Of a stretch of DNA of 64,000 bases, positions 30,999 to 39,883 are shown piece after piece; position 1 is the first letter of the stretch, and the number at the start of each line of letters is the position of its first letter. Made by a program: the position numbers and the translations under genes. The DNA is from a virus. The DNA is taken from IMG/VR virus record IMGVR_UViG_3300047481_000568, positions 1 through 64,000 of that record, one strand, 5' to 3'. Below the pieces are notes generated by a model, which saw only the letters and a program-made list of their open reading frames with translations, was not told the DNA's origin and made no database searches.

Positions 30999-31566
30999 TG
31001 CTGTGTCTCCCGTCGGTAAGTTTTAACTGTCGGTTCCACCGACTGTCCGTTGAGTATAGATCCAAGCTCTTAGTACCTTTTCTCTTCTTTTGGTTTTCCT
31101 TCTTATAATTATTTTTCTTTCTTATTTGGGTGTCACTGGAGTCACTCAATATGAGTGTCTCTGGAGTCACCCCAGGGGTGTCACTGGAGTCACTACTAAA
31201 CACCCCAGTGTCTCTAGAGTCACCCCCATTAATTAAGGCTTCTGCGGCTGCCGTATTGTACGTAATTACGTACAAATTTGGCATGTTCTTTCCGTATCTG
31301 CCCATCTTTACAATCTTGCGGATAACCCCAATCTCAACCAAACGATGCATTGCCCTAATTACAGTCCTACGGTTGTATCCGGTGTCCCTTGCTAGAACGT
31401 CATATGTCGTAGACAAAGTTTGGTCATGTGTGTTCATGTAACCAATGGCACATGTCAATACATGTAACGCCACTGAATCGCCTTTCATGTACTTAACAAC
31501 CCAAGTAGGTATGGAAATCCAAGGTCCTCCTAGTTTGGTATTCTCGCCTGCACTTTTTTGTTTCAT
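30991..31566 (-). CDS. putative replication initiator with winged helix and internal iterons, 191 aa
   Basis: Residues 30-105 form a winged helix (VALHVLTCAIGYM, YDVLARDTGYNRRTVIRAM, GVIRKIVKMGRYGKN) like lambda O-type or DnaD/RepN-type initiators. Residues 115-148 are Ser/Asp/Thr-rich and are encoded by four copies of a 16-base iteron; the following Lys/Asn-rich segment is encoded by an AT-rich tract. This is the classic arrangement in which an initiator gene contains its own origin. The downstream genes are a small protein, a partner protein, a DnaC-like loader, the helicase and the primase. Confidence 0.75.
   Translation of the reverse strand: MKQKSAGENTKLGGPWISIPTWVVKYMKGDSVALHVLTCAIGYMNTHDQTLSTTYDVLARDTGYNRRTVIRAMHRLVEIGVIRKIVKMGRYGKNMPNLYVITYNTAAAEALINGGDSRDTGVFSSDSSDTPGVTPETLILSDSSDTQIRKKNNYKKENQKKRKGTKSLDLYSTDSRWNRQLKLTDGRHSNG
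31130..31223. repeat. four iterons: probable replication origin
   Basis: Plus-strand copies GTGTCACTGGAGTCAC (31130-31145), GTGTCTCTGGAGTCAC (31155-31170), GTGTCACTGGAGTCAC (31178-31193) and GTGTCTCTAGAGTCAC (31208-31223) start 25, 23 and 30 bases apart and lie inside the putative initiator gene. A strand-asymmetric AT-rich tract (about 31078-31128) adjoins them, as expected for the DNA unwinding element. The design matches lambda ori within gene O. Each unit holds an imperfect dyad (GTGTCTC...GAGTCAC). Confidence 0.72.
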
Positions 31567-31606
31567 ATAGTTGCATCCTCTCTAGTGATCGTGTTATGCT
31601 TTTGGT

Positions 31607-31706
31607 AAGTAAACGGTTCCCTTCTCCCGTTTACTATTGCGAGTTATTTAGTAACTGCGCAAGGCCCACTTGATAGTGGGGGCGTTGGTTTCCCTTCTTA
31701 CCAACG
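31607..31706 (-). ncRNA. hairpin array in a 143-base intergenic leader
   Basis: On the minus strand (RNA sense) hairpin B (CGUUGGU/ACCAACG, 31683-31706) and hairpin A (AGUAAACGG/CCGUUUACU, 31608-31635) have unrelated stems but nearly identical ten-base loops, AAGAAGGGAA and GAGAAGGGAA. Between them lie CCCACU/AGUGGG with an AUCA loop (31665-31680) and AGUUA/UAACU (31642-31656). The region lies between 31710-32336 and the initiator gene start. It is not terminator-like because no U-tract follows. A protein- or RNA-binding leader is likely. Confidence 0.6.
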
Positions 31707-31709
31707 TCC

Positions 31710-32336
31710 TCACTGTGGGTTTAAAAACTCCAATATTTTGCTCTTAGAACCGCTAACTGTCTTATGTTGCCCATCTATGGTGTAAACAAGCGTATACAGC
31801 TCATTAGAGAGGTTAGAAACCAAATCCTGTGTAGGGGGAAGGGTATCCTTTTTTGACGCATCCTGGGGCTTCCTAGAGGCCTCTACGGGCTTATCTTCTA
31901 CTGGTTCCCCAACTGTTAAAGGCACTAAACCATTACACAGGTCTAGAGTCTCCATATTCTTTGCATTGGCTGTAAGAACAATCTCCTCTACAAACTGTGT
32001 AGGTTGGTCAAAAGTAGCGACTTCATCCCATAACACAAGTACTGTGGCGTCAGGGTAGCTGTCCAGACTATCCTCAATAAGATTGTCTACTTTTACAACT
32101 CGGTTCGCAGCACCCTCAACCAGGTGATGAACTTTGTTATCAGAGTGGACCACTGTAAATGACGCTGAATGTTCTATGAGCCAATCGTAAACACGACTCT
32201 GACCATCTGTGGGTTTGCCTGTCCAAAGAACCACAAACTCTTTTGTGGTCAATGCCACGTCACTTAAACCAGTTTCAATTACATTTGCGCTTGCGTTACC
32301 TGTACCTGCTATCAGGTAGTACCTAGACTTTTGCAT
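31710..32336 (-). CDS. hypothetical alpha/beta protein, 208 aa
   Basis: Residues 5-130 show alternating strands and helices (YLIAGTGNASANVIETGL, EFVVLWTGKPTDGQSRVYDWL, ATVLVLWDEVATFDQ) of a Rossmann-like or toprim-like fold; a polar linker (about 148-170) leads to a small C-terminal beta domain. No nucleotide-binding signature is complete. Not recognised. It lies between the tail genes and the hairpin leader. Confidence 0.64.
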   Translation of the reverse strand: MQKSRYYLIAGTGNASANVIETGLSDVALTTKEFVVLWTGKPTDGQSRVYDWLIEHSASFTVVHSDNKVHHLVEGAANRVVKVDNLIEDSLDSYPDATVLVLWDEVATFDQPTQFVEEIVLTANAKNMETLDLCNGLVPLTVGEPVEDKPVEASRKPQDASKKDTLPPTQDLVSNLSNELYTLVYTIDGQHKTVSGSKSKILEFLNPQ

Positions 32337-32345
32337 GTTGTCCTC

Positions 32346-32618
32346 CTACTTTAAAGACTTGTTATGTGCCATATCTCCTAGATAAGTCAGACATCGTAGC
32401 ACCGTGTGGCAGAAGCCAGCAAGTGTTGCAATGATTAAACCTCCCAACCAAATGTTGTCTACACCGACAACAAAAGAAGCGCCGTAAGAAACTACGACTC
32501 CCGCTAAAACTTTAACCCAAGGCATTGCTTCTTTAGGTAAAAGTAAATCAATTACTTGCAACAGTTTGTAAACGGCTAGTGCACAAATTATATAGTTCAC
32601 GTTTTTCCTGGTATCCAA
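32346..32618 (-). CDS. small membrane protein, 90 aa
   Basis: Hydrophobic segments at about 7-24, 33-52 and 55-75 (IICALAVYKLLQVIDLLL, VLAGVVVSYGASFVVG, IWLGGLIIATLAGFC) indicate two or three transmembrane helices, with a charged C-terminus. This is holin-like in size and topology, but the lysis cassette is 24 kb away, so a tail-associated or superinfection membrane role is equally possible. Confidence 0.65.
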   Translation of the reverse strand: MDTRKNVNYIICALAVYKLLQVIDLLLPKEAMPWVKVLAGVVVSYGASFVVGVDNIWLGGLIIATLAGFCHTVLRCLTYLGDMAHNKSLK

Positions 32619-34237
32619 TCGTAGTTAATAGTTTTGTCTATAGATGGATCAAGAAGCATAGTGACTGGTAATAGTTTTGGCAACAAATCAACAATAGTAT
32701 CTTGAGTTTTTTTTCTATTAGTTGAATAAGTTGAGTACGATGCATATTGACTGCCAGACCATTGGTGGTCAGCAAAGTTGTTTTGGTAAACAAATCCACC
32801 AAAATCTGAATCACCATTAAAGAACGGGCCGTAGGAGTTAGGTTCAACCATCCACTTAGTTATTGTTGTTGATGTACCAGCCGCTAAACCAAGAATTAGA
32901 ACCGGGTACAGCATAGCTGTAGTGTTTTGTGTTGGCGCTAAGATTACTTTTCTACCAGATGGACTTAGGTTTGCAGGAATGATTTGATCGCTTTGGTTAC
33001 TTGTTGACCAGTTAGACCATGATGCCGATGCAGATGCCCATTGAGCACCCCAAATACTTCCGGCAGAAGCTGTTGTTATTTCAATAGACGACCAGTAATC
33101 AGTATTGTCTTTTACTGGAACAGCCACTGTGGACATCAAAGCAAACTGTGCGGATGAACTTCCTGAATTGGTAACCGTAATGTAATTACCAGATTTAGTG
33201 TAAGCAACAGAAGCCGTTTCTGTTGTTAAATTCCATTTTTTAGTACCAGATTCAATTACAAACAACGAGTCCGCTACTAAGTTTGCTTTTTCTGCATGGA
33301 TATTAAATGTGTAACGAGGACTACTTGTTGACTCAATAACATCAACTTCAGAACCAGTTACAGCAATCAAATATTGTTTTGTTGCCTCAAGTGTTCCTTT
33401 ACGTTGACGATAGTAAGCAATGTCTTTTAAGATCTGCCTAATTCGTGATGTTCCTAAATCTTGAATAGAAACTTCCAAACCAAACATGGTGGCTAGTTGG
33501 TCTATAGATTCGGTTTCTGTTTTTTCTGGGTCATATTGTTGGACTACAGAATTAAGTAATGTTCTAATTCGGTCAAACTCAAATCCAAAAATGTCTAAAT
33601 ATCGGTAAAGGTATCCTCGCGATAAACCTTCTGGATCTGTATCGGTTCCGTTGGTGTCGGCAATGCGATGATGAGATGGTATGCGTTCCCACAAAGCATC
33701 GGTTGTGTGGTGATCAAAAGGTACTAACTCTTGTAATGTCGCAACTCTTTCGTACCAATTGACGCCTGCTGGACCTGTTCCGTTTTGGTTCCAGTGTAAA
33801 AATAAAGAGTAGTAAGCCCACGCCCCCGACGGGACGTTATTGTGTGTTACTGAATAAGTTGTATCTGCATAATTTTGTTCTTTAAGGATTACACCATCAG
33901 CAACTGTTTCAGGAGCACCTGTTCTAGAGTAAACAACAACAACACCTTTAATAGAAGTTTCTCCTCCTAATTTTGTTGCAGGGTCTTCAATTAAAAATGA
34001 TGACCATGTTATATTTACAGACGAATGCGTGACTGCAGTTGCTTTAAAACTTGCGGCAATGTTCAATTCACCAACTGGTGCAATAAACCCATCTGCCCTC
34101 AATGAGCTGTCTGAGTCCAATCTTGTTTGCCCAACTGGGGCGTCTGTGTCTGTACCACGAACATACGAACCAAACGCGTTGGCGTCAGGACTTGCAATTA
34201 AGTCAACGCGACGAATCCTAAAAGATTTATATGCCAT
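32597..34237 (-). CDS. tail protein with P2 I-like domain, 546 aa
   Basis: Residues around 200-300 (MFGLEVSIQDLGTSRIRQIL, AYYRQRKGTLEATKQYLIAV) match the P2 tail protein I / T4 gp-wedge-associated family, placed directly after baseplate J as in other contractile tails. The remainder is beta-rich, Thr/Ser-rich sequence resembling receptor-binding or fibre-attachment domains. It is likely the last baseplate protein and may carry a host-binding part. Confidence 0.78.
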   Translation of the reverse strand: MAYKSFRIRRVDLIASPDANAFGSYVRGTDTDAPVGQTRLDSDSSLRADGFIAPVGELNIAASFKATAVTHSSVNITWSSFLIEDPATKLGGETSIKGVVVVYSRTGAPETVADGVILKEQNYADTTYSVTHNNVPSGAWAYYSLFLHWNQNGTGPAGVNWYERVATLQELVPFDHHTTDALWERIPSHHRIADTNGTDTDPEGLSRGYLYRYLDIFGFEFDRIRTLLNSVVQQYDPEKTETESIDQLATMFGLEVSIQDLGTSRIRQILKDIAYYRQRKGTLEATKQYLIAVTGSEVDVIESTSSPRYTFNIHAEKANLVADSLFVIESGTKKWNLTTETASVAYTKSGNYITVTNSGSSSAQFALMSTVAVPVKDNTDYWSSIEITTASAGSIWGAQWASASASWSNWSTSNQSDQIIPANLSPSGRKVILAPTQNTTAMLYPVLILGLAAGTSTTITKWMVEPNSYGPFFNGDSDFGGFVYQNNFADHQWSGSQYASYSTYSTNRKKTQDTIVDLLPKLLPVTMLLDPSIDKTINYDWIPGKT

Positions 34238-36042
34238 TAGACAGAAGCGACTCCACCACTTGCAGTTACGCTTAATTCAGACAATAACAACAATTTGTTA
34301 TCTGATGCTTGTACGCCTTCTACAGAAGGGGCCAAAGACGCAACGTCAATTACATTGGTTGCTCCTTTAGTAAAGCGCGAAACGCTGACATAATCAACAC
34401 CATCTATTCCTAGAATAGTTCGGTACAAAGTACCAAGAGTAATTGTTTGCCCAAATGAAACGTTATCAAAATTAAACAATAATTTGATTGCAGCCTCTAC
34501 ATTATCTTTTACTGCATCTTGAATAAAGCTGGGCAACACTGCTACGTTGCATGTAATTTTTACCAAATCCAAGGCAACGCTAGGCATTACTAAAGAGTTA
34601 ACGCCAACTATTTCTCTTGGAGAAATATAATCATAGATAAAATCTCTGTAAACCGTGTCTAAAACAATAGGGCTAGTTGTTGGACTAACAACTAAAGTTC
34701 CGTCGTACACATCTTGTGGGGTTAGGGCATAAAGTTTAACTTGGGCGTTTTTGTATGTTGCAGTTGACGCTACACTTGCCGACGCTACGCTTGCCGAAAC
34801 AAGAGCGTAAGTAAACGTTGTAGGAGTAGGTGTACCTGTTACTACATAGGTACCGTCAAATGTATCGTCAACGCCAAACACACCTACGTATTCGTTTGTT
34901 GTTAAGCCATGTGCTGAACTTGTTGTTAGCGTAGCCACAGTTGGCGTCTTAGCTTTGTTGGTTATAACACCTTGTTTTGCTGTAGCACCAGAGACTATTT
35001 CTGCTTTTGTTTTAACAATACCCGAAACTCGCAAAAGCAAATCTTCGTAATCTTGCAAGGATACTGCTCTGTCTTGGGATCTAAATGATGTTGGAATATT
35101 TGCTTTAAGAGACACTATGCTTTCAGAATCTGAACCACCAAATGCACGAATTGAATTTGGGGTAATTACAATTCCGTCATAAGTTGGTCCAAAGGAGTTA
35201 GATAGTGAATAAAAAGCAGTTACTGAGTTTGCTTCAACATTTCCGGCTGCGCCACGGCTCCTACGGTAAGTAATGGTTACAGTAGCATTAGTTGCTGGAA
35301 TCTTTCCATGAATGCCGTTTCCAAATTGGAGAACAACACTGTCGTCAGACTCAATGCTTGCTACATATACTTTGTCAGAATTCGTGTTTTCAATTAAACG
35401 TGTAACTTGAGAATACGAAACATTTGCTCCTAATACACCTTCTGCAACATTTACTACAATTGATTCTTTTACAACACCAGTTTTGGACAACGTATACCTT
35501 TGACTAAGTTGACCGTTGCTCGTAAAAGTTTCTGTAAAAAACTCTCCTTCAGTTAGCCTTAAAGTTGCAGGAACTGTTTTGGCATATGTAGTGTACCCAG
35601 CAACAGGTGTTCCAGTAGAATTAAAAGCAATTGATTGGTTAGATGTAAATATTACAGATTCGGCAGTTTCAACCAGTGGGTTGGCTGTAAATTTAGTGTT
35701 TGCTGGAATTAGAATAGGTGACACGTCTGTAGCCAAAGAATTTGTTGCATTCAAGACTATTGAAGTTTGCGCAGATGTTCTTCCATGAGGAATGTAATCT
35801 AATAGACTTGCAATTGCTAACAAAGACGAACGCCTTGTTGCCGTTTCTAAAAATGACTCCCTGGCCGCTTGGTCTACGTAATAATGCAAAATGTCGCCCA
35901 TGTATGAAACAAGGTCAACAAACAATACTCCAAAATCCGAACTATCTCGTGATGTCCATTCAGGTAAAACGACAGATGCACGATTTAAAAGGTCAGTACG
36001 GATAGATTCGTAATCTCGGTTAGTATAATCAAATGTGCTCAT
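34237..36042 (-). CDS. baseplate J-like wedge protein, 601 aa
   Basis: The start MSTFDYTNRDYESIRTDLLN, followed by LVDLVSYMGDILHYYVDQAA and RSSLLAIASLLDYIPHG, is characteristic of the Baseplate_J / T4 gp6 family N-terminus. The middle holds an inserted beta domain of Ala/Ser/Thr-rich sequence (about 360-430). It forms the baseplate wedge joined to the gp25-like protein, whose gene overlaps by ATGA. Confidence 0.9.
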   Translation of the reverse strand: MSTFDYTNRDYESIRTDLLNRASVVLPEWTSRDSSDFGVLFVDLVSYMGDILHYYVDQAARESFLETATRRSSLLAIASLLDYIPHGRTSAQTSIVLNATNSLATDVSPILIPANTKFTANPLVETAESVIFTSNQSIAFNSTGTPVAGYTTYAKTVPATLRLTEGEFFTETFTSNGQLSQRYTLSKTGVVKESIVVNVAEGVLGANVSYSQVTRLIENTNSDKVYVASIESDDSVVLQFGNGIHGKIPATNATVTITYRRSRGAAGNVEANSVTAFYSLSNSFGPTYDGIVITPNSIRAFGGSDSESIVSLKANIPTSFRSQDRAVSLQDYEDLLLRVSGIVKTKAEIVSGATAKQGVITNKAKTPTVATLTTSSAHGLTTNEYVGVFGVDDTFDGTYVVTGTPTPTTFTYALVSASVASASVASTATYKNAQVKLYALTPQDVYDGTLVVSPTTSPIVLDTVYRDFIYDYISPREIVGVNSLVMPSVALDLVKITCNVAVLPSFIQDAVKDNVEAAIKLLFNFDNVSFGQTITLGTLYRTILGIDGVDYVSVSRFTKGATNVIDVASLAPSVEGVQASDNKLLLLSELSVTASGGVASV

Positions 36043-36437
36043 AAACTAGAATCCTCGGTAAGGTCAGATGGTAGCACTACAGTAACAGTTGCCTGCTGTC
36101 TACCAACGGTGGGTATTTGGTATTCTACTGTCATTCTTATTGTAGAATCATTGAAGTCACTAGGACCTTCTATCCTTAAGTTGAGAACTTGAACTCCAGA
36201 AATATGTCTTTGCATTCCTTGAAGTGCTTCTACTTTGTATTCTTCAAAAATTAAAGGGTCAAAATTTTCGTACAATAATACGTTTGTATTTGCTCCGTAT
36301 AACGGAAACATTGGACGTTCAAATACTGATGTAGACAAGTAATCTACAAATTTTTGTTTTGCAATGTCTTCAGTACTTTGAACTGCTGAAAACTTACCTG
36401 AAGTAGTAATATTCATTGGCATTTTTATAATTGTCAT
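36039..36437 (-). CDS. gp25-like baseplate wedge protein, 132 aa
   Basis: The pattern FSAVQSTEDIAKQKFVDYLS then RPMFPLYGANTNVLLYENFD, and later RISG(V)QV..LRI, fits the GPW/gp25 family that links baseplate hub and wedge. Length is typical. It is coupled to baseplate J. A start at the first or second Met of MTIIKMPMNI is possible. Confidence 0.85.
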   Translation of the reverse strand: MTIIKMPMNITTSGKFSAVQSTEDIAKQKFVDYLSTSVFERPMFPLYGANTNVLLYENFDPLIFEEYKVEALQGMQRHISGVQVLNLRIEGPSDFNDSTIRMTVEYQIPTVGRQQATVTVVLPSDLTEDSSL

Positions 36438-36449
36438 AGAGTTCCTGAT

Positions 36450-36755
36450 TTAACTAAAAACTTGTACAGAAAGGATAGATCCGTATCCATCTGTTGGGGT
36501 ACTTGTAGGTGGTTGATTAAGGTTAAGAATAAAAACATTTGTATAGTCAGAGTTATCCGTGGTAACTACTACTTGTTCTCCAATTGTTGGTACAGGCCAA
36601 ACGCCATTTACTTTTTTTCTACCTATAAATGATATATCCAATGTAAGTTCTGGGCCAAATTTAGACGGTATTCGCACTTTTATTTCACCAGTAGAAGAGT
36701 CAGCATAAGAGACAATAGCCCTATGGACATATGGTTGAAAGACTTCAGTATACAT
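36450..36755 (-). CDS. OB-fold baseplate hub or spike protein, 101 aa
   Basis: Beta-rich sequence PYVHRAIVSYADSSTGEIKV, IPSKFGPELTLDISFIG and QVVVTTDNSDYTNVFIL resembles the OB domain of gp5/gpV-like spike proteins, minus a beta-helix needle. The short form suggests it is the hub-spike OB domain alone, with the tip encoded elsewhere. It overlaps the start of 36745-37908. Confidence 0.7.
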   Translation of the reverse strand: MYTEVFQPYVHRAIVSYADSSTGEIKVRIPSKFGPELTLDISFIGRKKVNGVWPVPTIGEQVVVTTDNSDYTNVFILNLNQPPTSTPTDGYGSILSVQVFS

Positions 36756-37908
36756 ACGCCTCTTCGGTAGTGGCTTTCCATAAACTATTGGAGAGCTTAG
36801 AAGGAGGTGGATTTTTAAAAGGGGCTTCCTTAATTAAAGTTAAAGGGGTTCTGTTAATTGAATCGGTTTTAATTTTAAGTGTTGTAATGTAGTGTTTTTC
36901 GTTTAGGTGGTGTGTCGCTTCTTCAATTAACCAATAGCCATCAAACTCTGAGTTGTACGAATCTATTAAAACAAGTCTTCCCGGCATTGCGGTAGAGATA
37001 CCAACAACTTTAACAACGGCAGTCATTCCATAAGAATCTCTATTATATTTTCTAACGTATTGCTCTAAGGCGGCTTTAGATGTCGTATTAATTGTTAACT
37101 CGTGAGTAAACCTTGAAGGTAGCTTAGTTCCTAATCCACTAGGTGTGTTTTGAGTAGAAGAGATCCTTAACTCTTTTCCTAAATTGTCCAATGACTTCAA
37201 CGTCCAATCAACTGCATCTCCTTGAGGGGTAACATCTCCAAAAAAGCCATTAAATTCATAAATGTTTCCTGGAGCCTTTTCAACACCCTCGTCTGATTCT
37301 AGTGTGCGAAGAATTGTAATTGGAGCACTTTTTACGTAATACGAAAAAGGATCATAAACACTTAAATGAGTGTTGTGAGCTGTTATTGAATAACCAATTT
37401 GTTTTGCTGTATTTACCAATAGTTCCCAATCACTAATTCCCTGTTGTGATATTACAGGAAACACATAATTATTGTTTGGAATTGAATACGAAAAATTGTA
37501 TTTAGCAGCAATAATTTCTGTTAATTGCTTAATAGTTTTTTTAGAATATGTTGTGTTTCTTAACGGTTTCATTTGATAACTACTACCAAAGCACACAACT
37601 TTAGCCATTTGTATTAATGAATCATTTACAGTTCCCATTCTTGTTAATGATTCAACTTCAACATAAGCAACATAGCCAGTAAACTCAATTATGTTTGCTT
37701 CATTGTTTCCTATTGTTATTCGTACAGGAAGTCCTTTGTAAGCCACTACAGCCATTCCTGGAAAACCTCCATAAGTGATAGTAGCTATATCGTGTTTGTT
37801 TTCCGAAAAAGTTAACTCAACGTTTCCGATTTGGTTGTCGGGAACAGTGCCGCCTTCAATGTCAATAGTGATAATAGCGGAATCGCTAGTAGCGTTAGTA
37901 GTAATCAT
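36745..37908 (-). CDS. baseplate hub protein, gpD/gp27-like, 387 aa
   Basis: The start with beta strands (SAIITIDIEGGTVPDNQIGN, ATITYGGFPGMAVVAYKGLP) and later WELLVNTAKQIGYSITAHN match the late control gene D / T4 gp27 hub fold: a trimeric ring that connects tail tube and spike. It sits directly after the LysM-type protein, the usual order in contractile tails. Confidence 0.82.
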   Translation of the reverse strand: MITTNATSDSAIITIDIEGGTVPDNQIGNVELTFSENKHDIATITYGGFPGMAVVAYKGLPVRITIGNNEANIIEFTGYVAYVEVESLTRMGTVNDSLIQMAKVVCFGSSYQMKPLRNTTYSKKTIKQLTEIIAAKYNFSYSIPNNNYVFPVISQQGISDWELLVNTAKQIGYSITAHNTHLSVYDPFSYYVKSAPITILRTLESDEGVEKAPGNIYEFNGFFGDVTPQGDAVDWTLKSLDNLGKELRISSTQNTPSGLGTKLPSRFTHELTINTTSKAALEQYVRKYNRDSYGMTAVVKVVGISTAMPGRLVLIDSYNSEFDGYWLIEEATHHLNEKHYITTLKIKTDSINRTPLTLIKEAPFKNPPPSKLSNSLWKATTEEAYVY

Positions 37909-38153
37909 GTGGGAATGCGAATACGATCATTTGCTTGCAAGTCAAATGAAAAATCTATTTGTGGATTTAAATCTAATAATCTCCAATGTTGGGAACTATC
38001 TCCATATATTTTTGCTGCAAGGTTTTCAAAAGTATCACCCGGTTGCACAATATAAATTTGTACAGATGTTTCCGTATAATTTTTCCTTTCAGCCACTACT
38101 GTTCCATCTGGGGCTACTGCAAGGCGATACCGAGATAAAGAGTTAATAGCCAT
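37905..38153 (-). CDS. LysM-domain tail protein, gp53-like, 82 aa
   Basis: Residues 30-80 (VQIYIVQPGDTFENLAAKIY, WRLLDLNPQIDFSFDLQAND, RIRIPT) form a LysM domain, the hallmark of the T4 gp53 / phage-tail LysM protein that joins the tube to the baseplate hub. It is coupled by overlap to the hub gene (36745-37908) and the large structural gene 38153-39883. Confidence 0.88.
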   Translation of the reverse strand: MAINSLSRYRLAVAPDGTVVAERKNYTETSVQIYIVQPGDTFENLAAKIYGDSSQHWRLLDLNPQIDFSFDLQANDRIRIPT

Positions 38154-39883
38154 TATTCAGTTTTCCTTGTACCGTAAGTTGCGTCTTTAAACAAAACATC
38201 GTCTCCAGCAGCAACTGTTTTTTTATATGTTATAGATTGACCAACTGGGTATACAGCTCCACCAGTTTCCAAATTTATATAAATAGTAACTTCTACTACA
38301 AACTTGTCTTGGTCAAACGGTTTTGGAATAGTGGGTTGCAAATTAACAGTCCACTTACCTGGAGTTTCATCTTTAATTTTATGCACAATTTTTAAAGCTT
38401 TATTGTCTAAGTCATCAGGTTTTAGTTGGGTTGCATCATTGCTTAGTTCTTCAACTATTTTTCCGGATCCTGTTGCAAGAATAAAAGGTTCTTTTTCTGT
38501 TCCCCATGTTTTAAGGAAAGAATCATTAGGAGCACCTTTTTCTAGGGTGATAGAACCTTCCGCAGATGTTCTTGTTAATTGTCTAGAATTTGATGCCCCA
38601 ACCACATGTTGATACCACCACATTTTTATTTCTCCAGACCAAAAAAACGAAGAGACTCCTCCAGTAAGCTCTGTCAGTGAGGTGTTTCTATATTCATTAC
38701 TTGCATCTGTCAACAACATATCAAAAGAAAAGTTATGTAATGTTTCAGTAAGGGTTAAATATTTTAATAAATCTTGAGTTGATTTCTGATGTTTAGGAGA
38801 GCCTTTATATATAGTTTTTAATCTATCTTCTATTGCATTATGGGCTAAAGTTTGGGACGTAGTAACCGTCGGCGTATCTGGACCAGTTTCAGTAGTTATT
38901 GGATTTGGCGTAGTAAGAATTGTGTTTTGTTTTGAAAAACCAATGTATAGAGCTTGAACGCTTAGCTCTACAGTTGCTTGAGTGGGGATAAAGTCTCTAG
39001 AAAATTTATGAAAATTTACAGCGCTTTGTAACACAAAACCTTCAACCATCATGTTGTTTGAAAGAACGATACGAACTGGTGTTGGAACTAAAAATGCTTG
39101 GTTACCTAAATTAGGATTTGATCCTGATTGTCCTGTCCAGAAATCAGCAGCTTTTGCATTAAAATCTTTTCGGTCTTGGGCGTCTTGTTGTTTAGCCGTT
39201 AATGTAGTTCCTGGGGTTGAAAAAGATTGGGTAGTAGCATTTGCTGCTGATGCGGCTTTATCAGCAATCTTTTTAATAATGCTTACAGTTTCAGAATTAA
39301 TTCCTTGTCCTATTACTGCATCTAAAACTAGAATATCAGCAAGAACCCCAATTTTGGTTACCCAACTTTGATCAAATTTTTCCGTAGCAAACAAAGAATC
39401 TTTATTATCAAAAATTGTTGGCGATGGGTTTTTCTTACCTTCACGTAAAATTTTGTTACCTGTTAAATATTGGTTTCTACTGACTTCTGCTTCTCTGTTG
39501 AACAAAAGTTTAATGTTAAAAGTTGATTGTCCAGGAATAGGAACAGTAAGTTGTCCAGGATCTTGGTTAAAAAAGTATTGAGTATCATAACTATTGCCCG
39601 CAACATTACGCACAACGCTCTCTGGTTGAAATTGAAAATTACATTTTCTGTTACTAATATTGGTGGAATCTATACCCATATTTTTATAAAACTCATTTAA
39701 TCTACGAATGTAACCACGAAGGGGTTTATATGTTCCATCTAGCGTTGACAGATCGTGGGTAGTTGCTCCAGGCCAAATAAACGGAGGGTTGTCAAGATAA
39801 GACGGTTTACTTAAGTTATCAAGAGTTGTTTTTACTTTTGAATTGTATAAATCTTTAGAATCACTAAACAAATTTTGCGGCAT
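38153..39883 (-). CDS. virion structural protein, probable baseplate component, 576 aa
   Basis: Not recognised by motif. Beta-rich segments (VRIVLSNNMMVEGFVLQSAV near 268-287, AQVELSVQALYIGFSK) recall the tail-baseplate proteins between the tape measure and the LysM protein in other contractile phages. Coupled to the tape measure gene by a shared TAATG junction. Confidence 0.7.
   Translation of the reverse strand: MPQNLFSDSKDLYNSKVKTTLDNLSKPSYLDNPPFIWPGATTHDLSTLDGTYKPLRGYIRRLNEFYKNMGIDSTNISNRKCNFQFQPESVVRNVAGNSYDTQYFFNQDPGQLTVPIPGQSTFNIKLLFNREAEVSRNQYLTGNKILREGKKNPSPTIFDNKDSLFATEKFDQSWVTKIGVLADILVLDAVIGQGINSETVSIIKKIADKAASAANATTQSFSTPGTTLTAKQQDAQDRKDFNAKAADFWTGQSGSNPNLGNQAFLVPTPVRIVLSNNMMVEGFVLQSAVNFHKFSRDFIPTQATVELSVQALYIGFSKQNTILTTPNPITTETGPDTPTVTTSQTLAHNAIEDRLKTIYKGSPKHQKSTQDLLKYLTLTETLHNFSFDMLLTDASNEYRNTSLTELTGGVSSFFWSGEIKMWWYQHVVGASNSRQLTRTSAEGSITLEKGAPNDSFLKTWGTEKEPFILATGSGKIVEELSNDATQLKPDDLDNKALKIVHKIKDETPGKWTVNLQPTIPKPFDQDKFVVEVTIYINLETGGAVYPVGQSITYKKTVAAGDDVLFKDATYGTRKTE

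Noticed and set aside
31130-31223. Four regularly spaced direct repeats that might be read as a small CRISPR array
   Set aside because: Units are 16 bases with spacers of only 7 to 14 bases, no cas genes are present (the Cas4-like nuclease is alone), and the repeats fall in the reading frame of a winged-helix initiator. Iterons explain them better.
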